Assembly (NCBI GenBank): GCA_003223395.1
Contig: QHUZ01000021.1
Coordinates: 1-64,000, forward strand
Direction of reading: 5' to 3'
Length of the DNA stretch: 64,000 nt
DNA from: Gemmatimonadota bacterium
Lineage (GTDB): Bacteria > Gemmatimonadota > Gemmatimonadetes > Gemmatimonadales > GWC2-71-9
Part shown: piece by piece, positions 1 to 7,688 of the stretch
Layout: each line of letters starts with the position of its first letter
Position numbering within the stretch: the first letter of the stretch is position 1
Made by a program: the position numbers and the translations under genes
Notes under the pieces: generated by a model
Database searches by the model: none
What the model was told of the DNA's origin: nothing
Seen by the model: the letters and a program-made list of their open reading frames with translations, nothing else

Positions 1-599
1 TTCATTTGTATCACCTGCCCGCGCCGCAGGAACCCGTCGGCCGTGACGAGCACGCTGGCCTCGCAATCGCGCAGCCGGCCCGCAATCGCGTCGCTGGCAT
101 ACCCTGAGAAGATGGGTGTGTAAATCGCACCGATCGCCGCGACGGCGAGCGTGGCGATGGCGCACTCAGGGGTCAGGGGCAGGAAGATCCCGACGCGGTC
201 CCCCGGCTTGACGCCAAGGGACCGCAGACCAGCGGCGCAGCGTCGCACGGCGGCCGCGAGCTCGCCATAGGTCAGCCGGCGCGTCACGCCTTCCTCGCCC
301 TCGTAGATGACGGCCGTCCGCGACGGATCGTGACGCAACGCTGAGGCCACGAAGTTTATCCGGCCGCCGAGCCACCAGGTGGTCCACGGAATGCCGCGGG
401 AGCTATCGAGCACGCGGTCGTAGGGTTTTTTCCAGATCAATCCGAGGTCACGGTCGACGGCGCGCCAGAAGCCGTCGAGATCTTCGATGGACCAGCGATG
501 GAGGGAAGGGAAGTCTGTGTGACCGTGGGCTTCGGCAAACTGCCGCAGCCTGCTGCGCGCGAGGTAGGGACGGGTTGGGACCCAGGCGAATGAAGGCAT
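1..599 (-). CDS. Acyl-CoA synthetase (AMP-forming), N-terminal part, cut by window edge
   Basis: About 199 residues are visible from the start at 599; the rest lies beyond base 1. The translation begins MPSFAWVPTRPYLARSRLRQ and shows the lead-in typical of acetyl-CoA and acetoacetyl-CoA synthetases (WSIEDLDGFWRAVDRDLGLI, then WWLGGRINF). The adenylating core follows (LTYGELAAAVRRCAAGLRSL, VKPGDRVGIFLPLTPECAIA, AIGAIYTPIFSGYASDAIAG). Members activate a carboxylic acid with ATP and CoA in the cytoplasm. The catalytic motifs and the substrate pocket are outside the window, so the substrate cannot be named. It is divergent from the peptidase gene at 696. No clear Shine-Dalgarno precedes the ATG, and a TATTTT hexamer ends nine bases upstream. 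Confidence 0.85.
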   Translation of the reverse strand, partial: MPSFAWVPTRPYLARSRLRQFAEAHGHTDFPSLHRWSIEDLDGFWRAVDRDLGLIWKKPYDRVLDSSRGIPWTTWWLGGRINFVASALRHDPSRTAVIYEGEEGVTRRLTYGELAAAVRRCAAGLRSLGVKPGDRVGIFLPLTPECAIATLAVAAIGAIYTPIFSGYASDAIAGRLRDCEASVLVTADGFLRRGQVIQM

Positions 600-627
600 G
601 GACAGATGAAAATAGTCAGCGAGATGG

Positions 628-655
628 GTAGGGGCGCAGCATGCTGCGCCCCTAC
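628..655. repeat. 28-bp perfect palindrome, copy 1 of 3
   Basis: The half-site GTAGGGGCGCAGCA is followed directly by its exact reverse complement. It lies in the 96-bp gap between the divergent acyl-CoA synthetase and peptidase genes. Identical copies occur at 32689-32716 and 63525-63552. Confidence 0.97.
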
Positions 656-695
656 ATGGTTTAAACGGACCGGCAGCCGTTGCCATCCTATAGCC

Positions 696-2540
696 ATGAA
701 TACACTCGCCCTCCTCCTCGCCCTCTTCGCGCCTGCGCATCCGACGCTGAAGCCAGCTATCCAGTACACGCTCCGCGTCGACAGCACCGATCTGTCCGGT
801 TGGACGATCGAGATGCGGTTCCAGAACAAGAGCGGAACGTTCCGGCTCGCCATGGCCGCGCATCCCGAGTACGACGACCGCTACTGGCGGTACGTGCGCA
901 CTGTCGCGGTGGAGCCGAGTGGCACCGTCACCCGACTTGATAGCGCGGTGTGGCAGTTCTCCGCGCCTGAGGGCTGGGTGACCGTACGCTATCGAGTCGC
1001 GCTGCCTCCGCCTGAGCCGGGGCTGAGGGCTTCGTGGCGGCCCTACCTCACACCCACCGGTGGACTGATCGGTGGACCGCACGCCTTTATGTATCTGCTC
1101 GGCGGGGAGCAGATGCCGGTTGCGCTGATCCTCGAGCTTCCAAGGAGCTGGGACGTCGCGACGGGTTTACGAGATGCTTTCAGAGCGACTGACCAGGGGC
1201 GGTTGCAGCGCGCGAATCAACGGATCTGGGGTTACGCTGCTGTCGACGCTGCATCACTTATGGACTCGCCCATTCTTGTCGGCCGCCTACGCCAATGGCG
1301 CTTTGTCGAAGCTGGCGTGCCGCACCGCGTCGTCTACTGGCCGCTCCCGAACGCGACGCCGTTCGACACGACGCGCTTCGTGTCTGGAATCCAAGCCATC
1401 GTGCATCAAACTTTCACGCTGTTTGGTACCGCCCCCTATCGCGACTACACATTCATGTTCGAAGATGGCGCCTACGGCGGCGGCCTCGAGCATCGCAACT
1501 CCGTCACACTCGGCGCGAGCAGCGGGGACTTGGCGCGCGATCCGAACGCGCTGGTCCCCGAAACAGCGCACGAGTTCTTTCATACCTGGAACCTGCTGGC
1601 GATCAAACCAATCGAGTACCGCGAGATCGATTACCGCACGCAGCCACCAGTTGCGAGTCTCTGGTTCAGCGAAGGGCTGACGATGTTCTACGCCGACCTG
1701 CTCCAGCGGCGTGCGGGGATCCCCTTGCGCGACTCGACGCGAACGACGCACCTGGAGCGCTTGATCGGCTCCTATCTCGCCAATCCCGCCTACGGGCGTT
1801 TCTCCGCGGAGTCGATCAGTCGGGTCGCCTACAACGTCGATCCCGGCGAGTTGGGCGATTACAGCGCGAGCACACACCTCCAGGGCGAGTTGATCGGGAC
1901 CATGCTCGACCTGATGATCCGCGACGTCACGCACGGCCAGCGCTCGATGGACGACGTCATGCGCCGGCTCTTCGATAGGGCCTCACCCCCTGACCCCGTC
2001 TCCCTTCGGGCGAGGGGGAACGCTGGAGTGAGAATCGATGGCCGAGTCATCGAACAAGCCGTCGAGTCGGTTTGCGGCTGCGACGTGACGCCGTTGTTCG
2101 ACGCCTTTGTCCGCGGCGCCAGTCCGATCGACATCGATCGCTACCTCGCTCTTGCAGGACTCAAGACTCAGGTCAGCTGGGGCCCCGCGATGTACAACGG
2201 CGAGCGCGAGCGCGATCTCCGCATGTGGGGGTTCGAGCGCGACAGCACCGTGCGGCTGGTCATCAACAATCCTGCCAGCATTTGGGGGCAGGCTGGACTG
2301 CACAGCCGCGAGCGGCTGGTCGGCATCAATGGCGTGCCTGTGAAGACCTGGCCCGAGCTACGCGCCAAACTCCAGGCCGTTCGGATCGGCGATACGGTCC
2401 GCGTCGAGGTGGCGCGCGCTTCTGGACCGTTCGTCGCGACGGTGGTGGTGGCAGGATTCGAGCGCCCGACCGTGCGGATCGAACGGTTGCCAAATGCGAC
2501 GGTGGCGCAACGACGTCTCGCGGAGGCTGCTATATTTTGA
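696..2540 (+). CDS. M61-family metallopeptidase with C-terminal PDZ domain, exported
   Basis: 614 residues. The ATG at 696 is chosen because it opens a signal peptide (MNTLALLLALFAPAHP); an upstream in-frame ATG at 606 would translate through the palindrome. The zinc motif HEFFH is at residues 292-296, with a downstream glutamate in WFSEGLTMFYADLL near residue 326. This is the gluzincin arrangement of M61 glycyl aminopeptidases. A PDZ-like domain occupies about 515-595 (PASIWGQAGLHSRERLVGIN). Members are extracytoplasmic aminopeptidases or endopeptidases. Residues 429-446 (ASPPDPVSLRARGNAGVR) are encoded by a dispersed-repeat-like insertion and look foreign to the family. The tatA gene follows after 2 bp. 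Confidence 0.9.
   Translation: MNTLALLLALFAPAHPTLKPAIQYTLRVDSTDLSGWTIEMRFQNKSGTFRLAMAAHPEYDDRYWRYVRTVAVEPSGTVTRLDSAVWQFSAPEGWVTVRYRVALPPPEPGLRASWRPYLTPTGGLIGGPHAFMYLLGGEQMPVALILELPRSWDVATGLRDAFRATDQGRLQRANQRIWGYAAVDAASLMDSPILVGRLRQWRFVEAGVPHRVVYWPLPNATPFDTTRFVSGIQAIVHQTFTLFGTAPYRDYTFMFEDGAYGGGLEHRNSVTLGASSGDLARDPNALVPETAHEFFHTWNLLAIKPIEYREIDYRTQPPVASLWFSEGLTMFYADLLQRRAGIPLRDSTRTTHLERLIGSYLANPAYGRFSAESISRVAYNVDPGELGDYSASTHLQGELIGTMLDLMIRDVTHGQRSMDDVMRRLFDRASPPDPVSLRARGNAGVRIDGRVIEQAVESVCGCDVTPLFDAFVRGASPIDIDRYLALAGLKTQVSWGPAMYNGERERDLRMWGFERDSTVRLVINNPASIWGQAGLHSRERLVGINGVPVKTWPELRAKLQAVRIGDTVRVEVARASGPFVATVVVAGFERPTVRIERLPNATVAQRRLAEAAIF
1981..2032. repeat. Dispersed GC-rich repeat embedded in frame in the M61 gene
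   Basis: The segment starts CCTCACCCCCTGACCCC, has an inverted core (TCTCCCTTCG against GGCGAGGGGGA) and ends in GGAGTGAG. This resembles the CCTCACCCCC...GGGGGAG type of short dispersed repeat known from many GC-rich genomes. It adds about 17 residues without breaking the frame. No second copy was recognised in this window. Confidence 0.5.
2531..2536 (+). promoter_or_regulatory. Candidate leaderless -10 element for tatA
   Basis: TATATT ends six bases before the tatA ATG and overlaps the end of the peptidase gene. There is no good -35 and no Shine-Dalgarno. Translation coupled to the upstream stop codon, 2 bp away, is the alternative. Confidence 0.35.
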
Positions 2541-2542
2541 AC

Positions 2543-2779
2543 ATGTTAGCAGACCTCAGTATCTGGCACATCCTCATCCTCGTGGCCGTGGTCACGTTGA
2601 TGTTCGGCACCAAGCGGATCCCGGAAATCGGGGCGTCGATCGGGAAGGGGATTCAGGCATTCAAGCGCGGCTTGCAGGACGCGGGCAATGCCATCGAAGA
2701 GCCGCCCCCGCCCTCTCCCCCGTCGCAGCAACCGACGTCGGTACCGAACTCGGGCGCGCCGAAACGGCTGAGCGAGTAG
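2543..2779 (+). CDS. tatA: Twin-arginine translocase subunit TatA/TatE
   Basis: 78 residues. One N-terminal membrane helix (IWHILILVAVVTLMFG) is followed by the TatA hallmark FGTKRIPEIGASIGKGIQAF, an amphipathic helix running to about residue 48, and a proline-rich tail. TatA oligomers form the transient pore that passes folded proteins with twin-arginine signals across the inner membrane. The length is usual for TatA/E, and there is no tatB- or tatC-like gene beside it. The start is the ATG 2 bp after the peptidase stop. Confidence 0.93.
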   Translation: MLADLSIWHILILVAVVTLMFGTKRIPEIGASIGKGIQAFKRGLQDAGNAIEEPPPPSPPSQQPTSVPNSGAPKRLSE

Positions 2780-2813
2780 CGCTGCCGAAGTAGCACGTCG
2801 CGCGCGGACGCTG

Positions 2814-2819
2814 CATAAT
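2814..2819 (+). promoter_or_regulatory. Candidate leaderless -10 element for the BNR-repeat gene
   Basis: CATAAT ends six bases before the ATG at 2826. The 46-bp gap after tatA contains no Shine-Dalgarno near the start and only a weak -35. Confidence 0.35.
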
Positions 2820-2825
2820 CCGCGC

Positions 2826-5800
2826 ATGCGAACTTCACTCGTCGTCCTCAGCGTCCTCGCGCTGCTCCCGGCACGCGCGACGCCGCAAACTCCCGATCTC
2901 AGTACCGCACTCCGCTGGCGCACGATCGGCCCCTTCCGCGCCGGGCGCGCCCGCGCGCTCGCCGGGACGCCGGGCCGCCCGACAGTCTTCTACATCGGCT
3001 TCGACAACGGCGGCGTCTGGCGCTCGAGCGACTACGGCAACAACTGGGTGCCGCTCTTCGACAGCGAAGCGACCGGTTCGATCGGCGCCATCGCCGTCGC
3101 GCCCTCGGCGCCCAACGTGATCTACGTCGGGACCGGCGCCGGGATCATCCGGCCCGACCTCGCGACCGGCAACGGCATGTACCGGTCCAACGACACCGGC
3201 CGGACGTGGACGCACTTGGGTCTCGACGAGACGGAGATGATCGCGTACGTGGACGTCGATCCGACGAATCCCGAGCGTCTCTTCGTCGCAGCACTCGGCC
3301 ACCCGTACGGGCCGAACGCCGAGCGCGGGGTGTATCGCTCGACCGACGGCGGGCGCACGTTCGCCAAGGTGCTGTACAAGGACGAGTACACGAGCGCGAA
3401 CGAAGTGCGGATCGATCCGAGCAATGCGAACACGGTGTACGCCGCGCTGTGGCAACAGCAGTCGACATTTTACGAGTACGCCGCGTTCGGCCCCGACTCG
3501 ACGTGGCCGGGCGAGGGTGGGATCTACAAGTCCACTGACGGCGGCACGACCTGGACGCAGCTCACGGGCGGCCTCCCGCCCGTGCTTGAGGCGAACATCG
3601 CGATCGCGCCAAGCAATCCGCAGGTGATCTACGCAATGGTGGCATCCGTGAATCCCGCCGGCGGATCGGGACCGGTGGGCTTCTACAAGTCGAGCGACGG
3701 CGGTGCGCACTGGACCCTGCGCACACGGATCCCCGGTTCGTCCGCGGCGCTCGGCGACACGACCGCCGCGACGGCCGATGCCCGCCCGCTTGGTCGCATC
3801 GGCGGCGGCGATCTCCCGCCTATCGTCGTCGATCCCAAAAACGAAAACGTCATTTACAGCGCGTCGATCGTCATGTGGCGCACGGAGGACGGCGGCACCA
3901 GCTGGTCGGCGGTACGAGGATCCCCCGGCGGCGACGACTACCAGCGCATCTGGATCCACCCCGACGATCCCAACCTGATCCTCGTGGTCTCCGATCAGGG
4001 CGCGGTGATCTCGTCGAATCGCGGCGAATCGTGGAGCAACTGGTACACGCAGCCCACTGCGGCCGTCTACCACGTGACGGCCGACAATGCATTCCCCTAT
4101 CGCGTCTGCAGCGGGCAGCAGGACTCGGGCTCTCTGTGCGTCGCGAGCCGCTCCGACGACGGCGAGATCACGTTCCACGACTGGCATCCGGCCAACATTC
4201 AGGAGTACGGCATCGCCGCGCCCGATCCACGCGATCCCGATGTCGTGTTCGGCAGCGCGCGCACCAACGTCTCGCGCTACGATCGCCGCACCGGTCAGAC
4301 GACGCCTGTGGGCCCCGACGTCGTCCAGCGCGGCGACAGTTTCGGCCGCAATGTGCGAACGATGCCGCTCCTCTGGTCGCCGGTGAACCCGAGCGTGCTC
4401 TACTACACGTCCAACGTCGTGTGGAAGTCGATCGATCATGCGCACACCTGGACGCGGATCAGTCCCGACCTCGCACGGCAGACCTGGGCGATTCCCGCCA
4501 GCGCCGGCCGCTACGCGCGCGGCGTGACGCCGACGCCCCGCGGCACGATCACCGCGTTGTCGCCGTCGCCGCGCAGCAGCGCGGTCCTGTGGGCGGGCAC
4601 CGACGACGGCAACATCCAGGTGACGCTGAATGGCGGGACGACGTGGAGGAACGTGACCCCGGCCGCGATTCAGCCGTGGACCCGGATCTTCAACATCGAG
4701 GCGGGCCATTTCGACACGCTGACCGCCTATGCCGCCGCGAACACACTGCGCATCGACGACATGCATCCGCATTTCTGGCGCACGCACGACGGCGGCCGCA
4801 CGTGGACGGAGATCAACACCGGCATCGCGCCGAACGCGGTCGCCAACTCGATTCGCGAAGATCCGCGCGTGCGCGGGCTTCTGTATGCCGCGACCGACGC
4901 ACAGGTTTGGGTCTCGTTCGACGACGGGGCGAACTGGCGGTCGCTGCGGCTGAACATGCCCGCGATCTCGGTGCGCGACATTCAGGTGAAGGACGACAGC
5001 ACCTGCTTGTGCGCCGACCTGATTGCAGGGACCCACGGGCGTGGGTTCTGGATTCTGGATGACCTGAGCCCGATTCGGCAGTTAGCGTCCCGCAGCGCTG
5101 CGACCTACCTCGTGAAGCCGAACACCGCTGTTCGCGTGCGGTTCGGCACCAACGAGCCGACCCCTTGGCCGCCCGAGTTGCCGGCCGCCGAGAATCCGCC
5201 CGCCGGGGCAATCATCGACTACGCACTCGCGGCGGACGCTTCAGGGCCGGTCAGGCTGGAAATCGTCGAGCCGTCCGGCCGCGTGATTCGCTCGTACTCG
5301 AGCGATGATCCAGTCATCGATCCCGATCCGGGCGTCGATCCTGTCGCCTACAATCGGCTGTGCCAGAAGAATCCGTCCGCCCCTGATTGCGGGCTCCCGC
5401 TCTATTGGCCGGCGCCACAGGAACGGCTGTCGAGTCGGGCGGGACTGCATCGCTTCACGTGGGACATGCGCTATCAGCCCATCGGCGATAACCCGCGTAC
5501 GGGCGAAGTCGAAGCGACCGGGGCGGTGCCGCGGCGCAGCGAGCACACGCCGACCGCGCCGTGGGCGCCGCCCGGCCGTTACACCGTGCGACTCACGGTG
5601 AGCGGGAAGACGTACAGCCAGCCGCTCACGCTGCGAATCGATCCGCGCGTCAAGACGCCCGCCGCGGGACTCCAGCAGCTCGCGGCGCTGACCCGAGAGA
5701 TGTATGACGCAGCCGCTCGGACGCGCGTCGCGTATCGCGATGCGCGCGCGCTGGTCGACTCCCTTTCAGGGACGCTGCGAGTACAAGTGGAGTCGCTTGC

Positions 5801-6023
5801 TCCGGCCGCGCCACGGCCCCGTCCGCGGGGACCGGTTCGTCCGGGAGCGCCTCCGCCGCCGCCGACGCTCGAGAGTGCGAGCAACGCGGCGCTCGCCGCG
5901 GCGATGGCGATGCAGGATGCGGAAATGACTCCGACGGCGGCGCAGGTCGCCGCGTGCGCGCGGGCACGCGCGCAGGTGAATCAGGTGCTGGCGCGATGGG
6001 CGCGCCTCAAACGGCCTTCTTAG
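2826..6023 (+). CDS. Exported VPS10/sortilin-like BNR-repeat beta-propeller protein
   Basis: 1065 residues with a signal peptide (MRTSLVVLSVLALLPARATP). About ten Asp-box/BNR motifs (S-x-D-x-G-x-T-W) run from residue 55 to about 720, for example RSSDYGNNW, RSNDTGRTW, KSTDGGTTW, RTEDGGTSW and RTHDGGRTW. They predict two stacked propellers like those of the sortilin VPS10 domain and of glycosyl-hydrolase-annotated homologues. The C-terminal 300 residues hold a beta-sandwich-like region and a helical, proline-rich tail. Such proteins are common in Gemmatimonadota and Acidobacteriota. The catalytic residues of true sialidases were not identified, so a binding role is as likely as hydrolysis. The gene ends flush against the convergent PepSY-like gene, with no gap between the stops. 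Confidence 0.85.
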   Translation: MRTSLVVLSVLALLPARATPQTPDLSTALRWRTIGPFRAGRARALAGTPGRPTVFYIGFDNGGVWRSSDYGNNWVPLFDSEATGSIGAIAVAPSAPNVIYVGTGAGIIRPDLATGNGMYRSNDTGRTWTHLGLDETEMIAYVDVDPTNPERLFVAALGHPYGPNAERGVYRSTDGGRTFAKVLYKDEYTSANEVRIDPSNANTVYAALWQQQSTFYEYAAFGPDSTWPGEGGIYKSTDGGTTWTQLTGGLPPVLEANIAIAPSNPQVIYAMVASVNPAGGSGPVGFYKSSDGGAHWTLRTRIPGSSAALGDTTAATADARPLGRIGGGDLPPIVVDPKNENVIYSASIVMWRTEDGGTSWSAVRGSPGGDDYQRIWIHPDDPNLILVVSDQGAVISSNRGESWSNWYTQPTAAVYHVTADNAFPYRVCSGQQDSGSLCVASRSDDGEITFHDWHPANIQEYGIAAPDPRDPDVVFGSARTNVSRYDRRTGQTTPVGPDVVQRGDSFGRNVRTMPLLWSPVNPSVLYYTSNVVWKSIDHAHTWTRISPDLARQTWAIPASAGRYARGVTPTPRGTITALSPSPRSSAVLWAGTDDGNIQVTLNGGTTWRNVTPAAIQPWTRIFNIEAGHFDTLTAYAAANTLRIDDMHPHFWRTHDGGRTWTEINTGIAPNAVANSIREDPRVRGLLYAATDAQVWVSFDDGANWRSLRLNMPAISVRDIQVKDDSTCLCADLIAGTHGRGFWILDDLSPIRQLASRSAATYLVKPNTAVRVRFGTNEPTPWPPELPAAENPPAGAIIDYALAADASGPVRLEIVEPSGRVIRSYSSDDPVIDPDPGVDPVAYNRLCQKNPSAPDCGLPLYWPAPQERLSSRAGLHRFTWDMRYQPIGDNPRTGEVEATGAVPRRSEHTPTAPWAPPGRYTVRLTVSGKTYSQPLTLRIDPRVKTPAAGLQQLAALTREMYDAAARTRVAYRDARALVDSLSGTLRVQVESLAPAAPRPRPRGPVRPGAPPPPPTLESASNAALAAAMAMQDAEMTPTAAQVAACARARAQVNQVLARWARLKRPS

Positions 6024-6512
6024 CTACTCCGGATGGGCGAGCGGTTTGCCATCGGGGCCGACCTGGATCTCGGAGCGCTTGGCGCCGGTACGCACTTGCG
6101 CTTCGTAGGCCACGAGGACGCCACGCTTGGTCAGCGACTCGACCTTGGTGATTTTGCCGGAACCGGCCAGCTGCAGCAGCCCTGCCTTCACGGCGGCGGG
6201 CAACGAGTCGAGTGCGACTTCCACCTCGATCTCGAGCACGGAGCCGTCTGCGCCGATCAGGACGTCTCGGCCGTGGCCGCGCACCCGCATCTCGACCTCA
6301 TAGACGAGCTGACCGTTGTCCGTCTCGCTCGAATAGCCGCGGATGGTTGCGCCCTGGCTCTCCTGGTCGACGGCCTTCTGCACCGCGGCCGGAAGCTCGG
6401 AGCGTTTCAGCTTCTTTTCTTTCTCTTGTGCGGGGGTCTGTTGTGTTGCTACCTGCGACGCGATCGCGCAGGTCAAAACCAGGAGGGGGGCCGTCCATTT
6501 AGAGATTGGCAT
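6024..6512 (-). CDS. Exported PepSY-like domain protein
   Basis: 162 residues. An N-terminal signal peptide (MPISKWTAPLLVLTCAIASQ) is followed by a short charged linker. Two PepSY-like halves come next: about 39-98 (LPAAVQKAVDQESQG...YEVEMRVRGHGRDVLI) and 102-158 (LPAAVKAGLLQLAGSGKITK...YEAQVRTG). PepSY-like proteins are periplasmic, and some inhibit proteases or bind sensors; no specific partner can be assigned. A GAGGA Shine-Dalgarno precedes the ATG. It is divergent from the YVTN gene, with candidate promoters in between. Confidence 0.75.
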   Translation of the reverse strand: MPISKWTAPLLVLTCAIASQVATQQTPAQEKEKKLKRSELPAAVQKAVDQESQGATIRGYSSETDNGQLVYEVEMRVRGHGRDVLIGADGSVLEIEVEVALDSLPAAVKAGLLQLAGSGKITKVESLTKRGVLVAYEAQVRTGAKRSEIQVGPDGKPLAHPE

Positions 6513-6542
6513 GACTATCCTCGCCGCTGTGGGTACAGACTC

Positions 6543-6582
6543 AATTCTATCTAGGCAGCGCGCTACATGCGCGCGTAGAATT
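6543..6582. promoter_or_regulatory. Divergent promoter region with inverted repeats
   Basis: AATTCTA (6543-6549) and TAGAATT (6576-6582) form an inverted pair around GCGCGC-tacat-GCGCGC (6558-6574). Read outward, each arm supplies a TAGAAT -10-like hexamer, one for the PepSY-like gene and one for the YVTN gene. This would leave 5' leaders of roughly 25-35 bases, each containing a Shine-Dalgarno. The GC core could be an operator, but that is inference. Confidence 0.4.
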
Positions 6583-6620
6583 AGGGCGTGTCTTCCCTCC
6601 GACCACCACCCAGGAGTCGT

Positions 6621-7664
6621 ATGTACAAACCTTCAATCCACACTCTTGCACTGCTCGTCGCCGCCGCCCTGGCCTGGCCCGGCGTGAGCTCGGCGCAATC
6701 ATTCAAGGTCGCGAAGTACAGCATCGGCGGTGACGGCGGCACGGATTACTTGACCGCCGAGCCAGGCACGGGACGCGTGTTCGTATCGCGCAGCACGCAC
6801 GTGATGGTGATCGACGGCAACACCGGCAAAGTGATCGGCGACATTCCCGACACGCCGCGGACGCACGGCATTGCGCTGGCGCCCAAATCGGGACACGGAT
6901 TCATCACCAACGGCGGCGATTCGACTGTCACGATGTTCGATCTCACGAGCATCGCGGTGGTCAAGAAGATCAAGGTTCCTACCGGCGGGCTTGACGGCAT
7001 CATGTACGACGACTTCTCCGACCGCATCATTCTTACGAATCACAGCCGTCCGGCCGGCACCGTCGTCGCCATCGATCCCAAGAGCGGAGATCTCGTTGCC
7101 ACGGTGCAGCTCGAGGATGATTCGCCCGAAGGCGCGGCCAGCGACGGCAAGGGAAAGATCTTCGTCAACAACGAAGGCAAGAGCACCATCCAGGTGATCG
7201 ACGAGAAGACGATGACGGCGATCGCGTCGTGGCCGCTGGCGCCGTGCGAAGGCCCGACCGGCATCGCCTACGATCGCGCCACGGACCGGATCTTCGCCGG
7301 GTGCGGCAAGACGTCGGTGGTACTCGATGCCAAAACGGGCAAGGTCGCCGCCACGATCACCAATGGTGACGGAGTGGACGCACTGGGATGGGATCCCGCG
7401 CAGAAGCTGATCTACATCCCGGCCGGCCGGGATAGCAACGTCACCGTCGTGCGCCAGGATTCGCCTGACAAGTACACAGTGGTCGCGACCGTGCCGACGA
7501 TGCGCGGCGCGAAGACCATTTCGGTGGATGTGCAGAAGCACATTGCGTATCTGTTCCAGCCCGAATACGGTCCGCCACCTGCAGGCACGCCGCCGCCGCA
7601 GCCGGGCCAGCGGCCCGTGCGAGGTCCCGTGATCGGAGCGTATTTCTTCGCGATCAGTCACTGA
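6621..7664 (+). CDS. Exported YVTN-type beta-propeller repeat protein
   Basis: 347 residues. The ATG at 6621 is preferred over an in-frame start 33 bases upstream because it has CAGGAG seven bases before it and opens a signal peptide ending GVSSAQS. Repeats of about 40 residues with the pattern V-x-x-I-D-x-x-T-G-K-V-V run through residues 40-310 (VMVIDGNTGKVIGDI, VVAIDPKSGDLVATV, TSVVLDAKTGKVAATI), predicting a seven-bladed propeller. The tail is proline-rich (PPPAGTPPPQPGQRP). The function is unknown; relatives are periplasmic and often take part in binding or redox processes. The S10 peptidase gene follows after 24 bp. Confidence 0.8.
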   Translation: MYKPSIHTLALLVAAALAWPGVSSAQSFKVAKYSIGGDGGTDYLTAEPGTGRVFVSRSTHVMVIDGNTGKVIGDIPDTPRTHGIALAPKSGHGFITNGGDSTVTMFDLTSIAVVKKIKVPTGGLDGIMYDDFSDRIILTNHSRPAGTVVAIDPKSGDLVATVQLEDDSPEGAASDGKGKIFVNNEGKSTIQVIDEKTMTAIASWPLAPCEGPTGIAYDRATDRIFAGCGKTSVVLDAKTGKVAATITNGDGVDALGWDPAQKLIYIPAGRDSNVTVVRQDSPDKYTVVATVPTMRGAKTISVDVQKHIAYLFQPEYGPPPAGTPPPQPGQRPVRGPVIGAYFFAISH

Positions 7665-7688
7665 CGCAAAAATGGGGGGAGAGGCATC

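Noticed and set aside
606-695. Upstream in-frame start of the M61 gene
   Set aside because: It would translate the 28-bp palindrome and mask the signal peptide that begins at 696.
2835-5036. 733-codon open frame on the minus strand
   Set aside because: Antisense to the BNR gene; arginine/alanine-rich composition without motifs, as expected of a shadow frame in GC-rich coding DNA.
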